A stretch of 64,000 bases of DNA from Sycobia sp. Sy_11 (taxonomy: Eukaryota > Arthropoda > Insecta > Hymenoptera > Epichrysomallidae), in NCBI GenBank assembly GCA_018907035.1, contig JACCIC010000217.1:666001-730000 (forward strand). The letters run 5' to 3'. Below the pieces are notes generated by a model, which was not told the origin of the DNA, ran no database searches, and saw nothing but the letters and a program-made list of their open reading frames with translations. A program made the translations under genes and the position numbers. Positions 57,428 to 64,000 of this stretch are shown here, piece after piece (the stretch's first letter is position 1; the number at the start of each line of letters is the position of its first letter).

Positions 57428-58684
57428 TTAGACTGACAAATATCTCCCTTCTACTTTTTGCTCTTCATTCAATACCTTATAAAAAGTGTTACAGTGGTCG
57501 GATTTACTTCAAATATTCACCGTTTTATTCGAGAATCTGTTTCCATCTAGACAGCAACTTCATAATACCCCTCTCGTAGAAACCCCTCTCCTTATTTAGG
57601 AAGAACTCGTACAGTCACTTTTCACAAGTCTCTTTCTAGTCCATATTTACACCACCAAAGGCGTTCGACATGGACAGGAACAGGTGGTAATCACTTGGCA
57701 CTATGTCCGGGCTATCTGGTGGATGCGATAAAACCTTCCATCCGAACTCCGTAGCTTCTGACGAGTCATCAACGAAGTGTGTGGTATGACGTTGTCCTGG
57801 TGGAACACTACATCCTTCCTGTTGACCAATTGTGGACGCTTCTGGTCGATAGCCTGCTTCAAGCGGTCCAGTTGTTCACAGTAGATGGTAGAATTAAACG
57901 TCTGGCCTATGAGAGCAGCTCATAGTGGATGATTCCCTTCCAATCCCACCAAACACACAGCAAAACGTTCCTGGCCGTCAATCCCGGCTTGGCCACTGTC
58001 TGGGACGGTCCTCGGCCTGGGACCACGACCGTTTCCGCTTGATATTGTCGTATATGATCTATTTTTCGTCGCCAGTCACCATCCACTTCAAAAATGGGTC
58101 AAGTTCGTTCCCTTTCAGCAGCACATCGCAGGCATTGATTCGGTCCAAAAGGATTTTTTGCGTTAAATCACGCGACACCCAAACATCAAGCTTTTTTATA
58201 TCCAACCTTTTACAAATGGTTTAAAATGATTTGGTGACTAACTCTCATCTACTGGGTGATGTTACGAGATGTGATGTCACATGCCGGTCTCAACTGAATA
58301 AATTCCATGATTTGATCGGTATTCGTCTTCGCAGGTCTTCCGCCGGCTGGCTTATTCATGGTGTCGTTTTCACCGGCTCTAAATCGTCAAAACCATTCCT
58401 CTGCGTTTCGAAGTGATTGCGTGCGATCCACCAAAACAACATTAATCTCACGGAACGTTTCTCTAGCGGATTTGTCTATGACGAAGGAAAACTTTAAAAT
58501 AGCGCGAATTTCGGAGTTTACACGTCTATAACTTTTGAACGCAATATCCAAACGAATCGTTGGATAATGCGTTATTTTGAACGTTATGTCAAGAACTTTC
58601 AAATGATGTATGATATTTTATTGCCAGATACGAGCTCTGTAACGCTTTATACATAGCCGCGAAATTCATAAGACAAAAAGGCGA
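57428..58684 (-). mobile_element. mariner (family A), near full length but decayed
   Basis: Starts TTAGACTGACAAATATCTCCC at 57428 and aligns along its length with the family A copy at 16431, including the about 400 bp missing there (about 58080-58500). The right end stops at AAGACAAAAAGGCG, so the last 27 bp of the terminal repeat are gone. Transposase remnants on the minus strand are heavily broken. Length about 1.26 kb. Confidence 0.85.
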
Positions 58685-59507
58685 AATTTAAAATATAAAA
58701 AGTTAGGCAATTGTTTTATTAATTTACAGTTAGTTTTGGCTACTCAGACAGCACATGCACGTGCATTAGAACGTTTCAAGAATTAAGATTAGATCAAAAG
58801 TACACATTTATTTAGAAATAATTTTCATTGCTTAAATTATGACATTACTGATGAAAGACCTTCAAAAATATTATGTTTTATTATCTTATGCCTGCTTCAA
58901 TTATTGATAATCAATTAAATATATTTTTTATTTATTTATAAAATAAATAATTTAATAAATACTATAATTTGATTATTGTTTTTATATTATTTTAAAATTC
59001 ATGTGAATTTACGTTTATATCGCCACTTTAAATTATGCAGAGTGCACAAACTGCATGTCTAGTGACTGATAAAAAATTACCTTTGTTTAGGTATAACTCA
59101 CGAGCCAGATTGTAGTGCAAATCATAAAGGCAGTGTGGGATCGATGGAAGTTAATGGTATAAAAGAAATGTTCCAAGTTCTGTAGATTTACATGATAGTT
59201 ATTATGAATATTATATTGGTGATGGCGATTCGAAGACTTTCTCATCGTTACAAGATATACAGCCCTATGGTGATGTTTTGAGCGTAAAAAAGAAGGAGTG
59301 TGATTTACATGTTAAAAAGCGAATTTATAAAAGAGCAAAACATGCTAAAAAAACAACTGACGCAGATAAAAGAAGCTCAAAAAGCGTTAGAAGCTTCACA
59401 AAAAGGTGCTGATGGAAAGAAAACGACAAAAACACAAAAGAAACTGAAAAGCCTAAAATAACGGCTACATTGACTAATAAAGTCATGCTGGAGATGTCAA
59501 AATATTA

Positions 59508-59651
59508 TTAGGAGTGTGAATAAGTCTTTCCCGTTTTTTGTAAGAGATGGCGCCACCAATACTGTGCGAGTATTCAATGGTTACATATGTCATAATCAAA
59601 GCTTATTCATATGTCAACAATTCCATACTAACACATTAGTTAAAATTTTTT
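59508..59651 (+). mobile_element. mariner (family C) 5' end fragment
   Basis: 144 bp almost identical to the first 144 bp of the mariner at 60418, starting TTAGGAGTGTGAATAAGTC after a TA. It stops at 59651 where AGTGCTTGCG replaces the expected continuation. Confidence 0.9.
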
Positions 59652-59673
59652 AGTGCTTGCGTTCCCCGTCACA

Positions 59674-59726
<53 letters not shown>

Positions 59727-60417
59727 ATAATGTGGTCAGCAAAATATCAACTATTTGATGTGGACTCTCCATTGAAGCAGCTTTTTATACAGAAGCGACG
59801 ATAGTCAATTTACGGTCAATTATTTATAGAAATATAGATTTGTATATATAGAATACTTTTTACTTAGATAGTATTTAATTTTTTACGAAATCGGTTAAAT
59901 TATTACCTCGGGCGAAGCCGAGACGGGAGATGTAAGTATAAAAACAAACATATAATTTGTTGTCACAAACTATATATAAAAAATAAAATTTACAAAAATC
60001 AAAAGATGTCCATAAGGTGTGATAGTAGTGTCAGATTAATCTGAAGAAAAAAAAAGGTAATACCGACTAACGGCACACCTTCTTTATGATACGAATTCCA
60101 AAGTTGGATATGAACATTCGTCTGAGCTGGCCTGGTATTAATACTGTAAGCGGACTGCTTTGAGTTGATGTTCGTGATTCAAGACGCCACCTAGTGGCCG
60201 CTGGTGGAACTGATGGTTAAAACAATTAACTTAATTTATTAATGAAAGTAAATTGATTTTAAAAAAAACGTAGCCTATGTCCTTCCCAAGATAATATAGA
60301 ATCTATATGTCAAATTTCAGAACAATCAGGTCAGTAATTTTTTCGGTTATCATATACAAACAAAAACACGCTTGGTCTTTATAAATTAGTAACTATGATA
60401 TGAATTATGATATGATA
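59652..60417 (-). repeat. Filler with microsatellite and repeat X, copy B
   Basis: Contains a (TA)n array (59676-59723), a CGGGCGAAGCCGAGACGGG word at about 59910, and repeat X (about 59975-60400) in reverse complement of 16192-17480 without the mariner that interrupts copy A. No gene. Confidence 0.8.
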
Positions 60418-61559
60418 TTAGGAGTGTGAATAAGTCTTTCCCGTTTTTTGTAAGAAATGGCGCCACCAATACTGTGCGAGTATTCAATGGTTACATATGT
60501 CATAATCAAAGCTTATTCATATGTCAACAATTCCATACTAACACATTAGTTAAAATTTTTTCGCATCATAAATTTTTGATATCGTGAAAATGTCGAAATT
60601 TGAGCCGAGTCGACGTCATTTGCGGGAAGTTTCACTTTATTGGTTCAATTTGAAGAAATTTGCTGCCGAGAAGCATCGATTACTTCAGGAGGCTTATGGA
60701 GAAGGTTGTGTCGACGCTTCAAAAGCGGTGATTTCGACGTGGAAGACAAGGAGCGTTCCGGGCGGCCGCAAATCTTTGAAGATCGAGAATTGGCGACTTT
60801 GCTTGATGAAGATTCTTGTCAAACGCAAGAAAAACTTGCTGAAGCATTGGGAGTTGACCGAACAACCATTTCCAAGCGTTTGAAAGCCATGGGAATGATC
60901 CAAAAGCAAGGAAATTGGGTGCCGTACGAACTGAAGCTGAGAGACGTCGAACGGCGTTTTTTCACTTGCGAACAGCTGCTTCAGCGACATAAAAGAAAGG
61001 GTTTTCTGCATCGTATCGTGACTGGCGATGAAAAGTGGATGCGTTACGATAATCCGAAGCGAAGAAAATCATGGGGACTACCCGGCCATGCATCATCATC
61101 GACGGCCAAGCCAAATATTCATGGCGCCAAGCTCATGCTCTGTATATGGTGGGACCAGCTAGGTGTGGTTTACTATGAGCTTCTGAAACCGAATGAAAGG
61201 ATCACAGGCGAGGTCTATCGACGACAATTGATGCGTTTGAGCCGCGCACTGCGAGAAAAACGGCCACAATACTCCGACAGGCACGACAAAGTTATTTTGC
61301 AACATGACAATGCTCGCCCACATGTTGCACCGCCGGTGAAAACATACTTAGAAACGCTCAAATGGGAAGTCCTACCCCACCCGCTGTATAGTCCAGACGT
61401 TGCTCCGTCTGATTACCATCTCTTGAGATCGATGATGCATGGCCTGGCTGACCAGCACTTCCTTTCCAATTCAATATTTCATTTGTAACCATTTTTTCAC
61501 AATAAAGGCTCAAAATTTGAAAAAAAAAAAAAACGGGAAAGACTTATTCACATACCTGA
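60418..61559 (+). mobile_element. mariner (family C), second copy with two internal deletions
   Basis: 1142 bp with both terminal repeats and TA on each side (60416-60417, 61560-61561). The transposase (from about 60590) matches that of the copy at 33759 but lacks 28 bp around 60713, including the VRGWFRRF part of the DNA-binding domain, which shifts the frame. It also lacks about 110 bp near the 3' end, giving the altered tail NSIFHL. The catalytic part is intact over 60780-61440: VTGDEKW, LQHDNARPHV and YSPDVAPSDYHL. It cannot encode a full transposase. Confidence 0.9.
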
Positions 61560-62153
61560 TACGAATTAGCTGTTCGCTGAAATCCAGATTCTGTTGAAGA
61601 TATGAGAAATGCTATTTGGGCAACATTTTACCACAACATTTGTACGGATGATAAGCCTCAACATATGAACTGTCCCGCTGGGTCAGACTCATGGTGCAAA
61701 TACCGAGTTGCTGAAGCTACCAGCCAGTTGAAAAATTTTGTGTATCCTCCAGCACTAGACGAAGAAATTCAACCTTTATTAAAAAAGATTTATGAAGATC
61801 TTACCACAGATGATCTGCTAGAAAGGTGCATCGGAGCACACACACAAAATACCAACGAAAGCTTCAACGCTTGTGTTTGGAAGATAACTCCAAAACACAT
61901 GTCTTCTGGGAAGAAAATTGTTGAAATTGCTACTTATTGTGCTGTGTGCGACTTCAATAAAGGATTTTTACCTTTATTAAAAATCATGGAAATCATGGGT
62001 ATTTCGATTGGCAGCGTAGCAGTGGATTTTGCGCAGAGACAGGGCGAAAATAGAATTAAGCAAGGAAATTGTCGCAGCATTGAAACTTTAAAAGAACGGC
62101 GACTCGAGCTTAAAAAGGTTAAGGCGCACGAAAATGAGTTTTTTGAGGACTAG

Positions 62154-63254
62154 GAAGGAATTATGTATGAGCTGGTATCGCAGATTGAGTGTAAGAGGTT
62201 TATTTCTTCATTTTTTACACAGGTTTTCAAAGAATTATTTTAAATGCGTTTTTCTCGAAATAACATTCTTTGATCTGGCTGACATGATTTAACAAAAACT
62301 ATTCAACCGATTGGGCTGAAATTTTGAGAGGTTATTCGTTACACATACAGTTATAGCCCGTACTAGAATTATGAATATTCGATTACATTTGAGCACTTTT
62401 TTAAACAACATAACCTCAAAAAATAAGCCGAAAATTAGAAAAGCCCGCCATTTTGTTTTTATTTTACTTAAACTTCTTGATTTTAGTATGGGCTATAGCC
62501 ACTTTTTTATACTTTAATATGCTTTTTGAATTTTTCATTTCAGAGCTTCCTGTGTCAAGATATGATGTCAGCCAAAAAAAAGCAAGCTTCGTTGTAGCAG
62601 CCATATCTGGGCCATATTGGATGAAAAATAAAAAAAAAAATTTTTTTGCAGACTTCAATATGTATTTTTTTAATATAAAAAAATTGTAGTGTGATAATAA
62701 AGTTTACTGCAAGAAAAAAATCTTGAAAATTTATGCAAAAAGACTAGAAATGCACCCTTAACTGGTGTCGAAGTGTGCATAAATTTTTTGAGTCAGTGTG
62801 TAGTGTATGGGCTTGTGTATGTATATATTTATATAAATTAAAAGTTATCATTAAAAGTTTAAATGTAGCATTTATATTCTTCTTTGTGTTTTTATATATA
62901 TACTTTAATTATCATTTATCATGCATTAAATCCGAACTAAAATTGGTGTGCATAATAAATATCTAAGCAAATCTTTATTACTTTTTATGAGATGGACGTG
63001 CTTGAAACAAGCTAAGAGAGTTAATTGTCAAATACATGTGTTTGATTTTGTATTTTCTCTCCGTTAATATATTACTATATATTGTCTATAATTAAGTACT
63101 CAAAGCGACAGCTGGTTTCGATCTTTCATATTACAGCGGATTAAGTAAAGGACTGATTACGCGCCAATCTTCGCACTTATTGTATACTTGCTGCTAGTTG
63201 TATAATAATTGCAAAGATAAGGATGATTTATGTTTAAATCAGGAGTTGTTTAAA
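62154..63254. other. AT-rich stretch, probably part of the Mutator-like element
   Basis: Follows the transposase stop. Contains ACCGATTGGGCTGAAATTTTG-type non-coding sequence and poly-A/T runs; short frames without motifs. The 3' terminal repeat of the Mutator-like element may lie here, but I cannot pair it. Confidence 0.4.
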
Positions 63255-63555
63255 AAATTAATTGTATGGATTGTAATAAATACTATATTGGACAAACAGG
63301 TATATATTTAAAAAAGAGAATTTATGAACATAAATATAGTTTGCGTAGCTCACATATTACTTCCGGTTTAAAGGAGCATTGTTTAAAGTTTTTACGTTCT
63401 TTTGATTTTGTGAATGTGGATATTTTGGAACATGGTATTAATAATAAGTATAAAAGGTCTTGAAAGTATTCACATTTCCAGGAATCGGAATAATGTGAAT
63501 TTAATGTTAGAGTCTAGTAAATTGGATAAGATTTATCATTCCTTATTAAGTTGAT
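63255..63555 (+). pseudogene. Penelope-like element GIY-YIG endonuclease, C-terminal part
   Basis: The frame reads KINCMDCNKYYIGQTGIYLK, KRIYEHKYSLRSSHITSG and LKEHCLKF, then FVNVDILEHGINN; after a frame change, LESIHISRNRNNVNLML and DKIYHSLLS. The CxxC pair followed by YYIGQTG and a downstream R...EH is the GIY-YIG endonuclease of Penelope-like retroelements, which nicks the target DNA. The reverse transcriptase upstream is absent, so this is a 5'-truncated copy. A frameshift near 63460 and loss of the catalytic glutamate region are visible. Confidence 0.82.
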
Positions 63556-63655
63556 TGGTTTTGAACAATTTGTGTAGAGGGGGGATTTAGATTTAATTTA
63601 CTAAATTTTGTAGTGGGGATAAGGTATATATAGATTAGAATATAAGGTTTAGTTT

Positions 63656-63697
63656 AGTCCCTGATGAGGAGCCGTAGGGAGCTCGAAACGTTGGACT
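63656..63697 (+). ncRNA. Hammerhead-ribozyme-like motif of a Penelope-like element
   Basis: The core CTGATGA (63661-63667) and GAAA (63685-63688) are present. Stem II can form between GAGC (63669-63672) and GCTC (63681-63684) with an 8-base loop. Stem I pairs AGTCC (63656-63660) with GGACT (63693-63697). Stem III is only the self-complementary ACGT (63688-63691), and T63692 is the expected cleavage position. Such tiny stem III hammerheads are known from Penelope-like retroelements and probably act as dimers. It lies 100 bp downstream of the endonuclease remnant, where the family's terminal repeat is expected. Confidence 0.75.
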
Positions 63698-64000
63698 GGA
63701 TTTTCAATTAGGTAAGGGTGTTGGGGAGAGTCAGATTGCACTTTACTAACAAAATTTTTTCAGCTAATATTTTATTTTCAGATTAGTCTACGGGGGTGAC
63801 TTATACAAAGACAGTCTGACTGTCATCATAATTTTTAATTTTAATTTTATTTTTATTTTTATAATTTTTGTGTATTGATGTATTCATGTTGGTGTAGATA
63901 TGTATTGATATTTTTACGTATTGTTTTCGATTGATTTGATTGGACTGTAAGACCAATGAAAAAATATTTATTAATTTGTATATAAGCAGTCGACAAAAAT
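63698..64000. other. 3' part of the Penelope-like element
   Basis: Non-coding, T-rich. Words TTTTCAGATTAGTCTACGGG, CTGACTGTCAT and CTGTAAGACCAATGAAA occur in the same order as at 14950-15110. It runs off the window. Confidence 0.5.

Larger units (their letters stand above)
59086..62153 (+). pseudogene. Mutator-like transposase gene, split by mariner insertions
   Basis: Upstream part (59086-59507): THEPDCSANHKGSVGSMEVN, then YYEYYIGDGDSKTFSSL (conserved D), KKKECDLHVKKRI and LTNKVMLEMSKYY, in two frames. Downstream part (61561-62153): after one stop, a 183-codon open stretch reads MRNAIWATFYHNICTDD, HMNCPAGSDSWCKYRVA, LERCIGAHTQNTNESFN, VWKITPKHMSSGKKIVEIA and ends at a TAG at 62151. This is the Mutator-like transposase domain seen in many arthropod genomes. 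Removing 59508-61559 and one TA leaves the two parts in the same frame, which proves the insertion history. A stop directly after the junction and frame changes near 59180 and 59400 inactivate it. The 5' end of the gene is not seen. Confidence 0.82.

Overview
The window looks like an arthropod nuclear genome, most likely a hymenopteran (ant-like) one. It is AT-rich, full of long (TA)n microsatellites, and packed with element families common in insects: BEL/Pao, gypsy and errantivirus-type LTR elements, several mariner families, a Maverick/Polinton, an R1-type LINE, a Mutator-like element and a Penelope-like element. I found no intact host gene, no tRNA or rRNA gene, no CRISPR array and no complete bacterial operon. 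The species and insect order are inferred from repeat content only.

Layout. Positions 1-3546: a mariner end, microsatellites and AT-rich sequence with no gene. Positions 3547-13987: a small LTR-flanked element carrying a broken leucine-rich-repeat-like ORF; a nearly complete BEL/Pao retrotransposon (6035-13729, LTRs about 920 bp, GGGAG target duplication) is inserted into its 3' end. Positions 14308-14556: a fragment of a bacterial-type phenylalanyl-tRNA synthetase alpha gene (pheS) between AT-repeats, a probable endosymbiont-to-host transfer. Positions 16192-17480: an interspersed repeat interrupted by an 862-bp mariner. Positions 17961-28578: remains of a Maverick/Polinton with capsid-like, protease, phospholipase-like, packaging ATPase, integrase and DNA polymerase genes, bounded by a 25/28 inverted repeat and interrupted by another mariner.

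Positions 29745-37524: a degenerate gypsy element (gag, pol, and a third ORF with zinc knuckles after pol), split in its integrase by a full-length mariner. Positions 37766-43828: an errantivirus-type element on the minus strand with two LTRs, CGCG target duplication, gag, pol and env. Positions 44868-47337: a segment bounded by inverted repeats and holding a fourth mariner family. Positions 47830-51172: a second, 5'-truncated copy of the 29745 gypsy family, minus strand. Positions 51173-54430: an R1-like LINE. Positions 56024-58684: an unknown short ORF and two mariner copies. Positions 59086-62153: a Mutator-like transposase gene split by a composite mariner insertion. Positions 63255-64000: the 3' end of a Penelope-like element with a GIY-YIG endonuclease and a hammerhead-ribozyme-like motif.

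Nothing here works together as one cellular pathway. The genes are parts of separate selfish elements, nearly all broken by stops, frameshifts, deletions or later insertions. The nesting gives a relative history: LRR-type element before BEL; repeat X before the 16431 mariner; Maverick before the 19061 mariner; gypsy before the 33759 mariner; Mutator-like element before the mariners at 59508-61559. The items most worth a second look are the LRR-like cargo ORF between LTRs, the pheS fragment, the Penelope hammerhead motif, the gypsy third ORF, and the unexplained inverted-repeat segment at 44868-47337.
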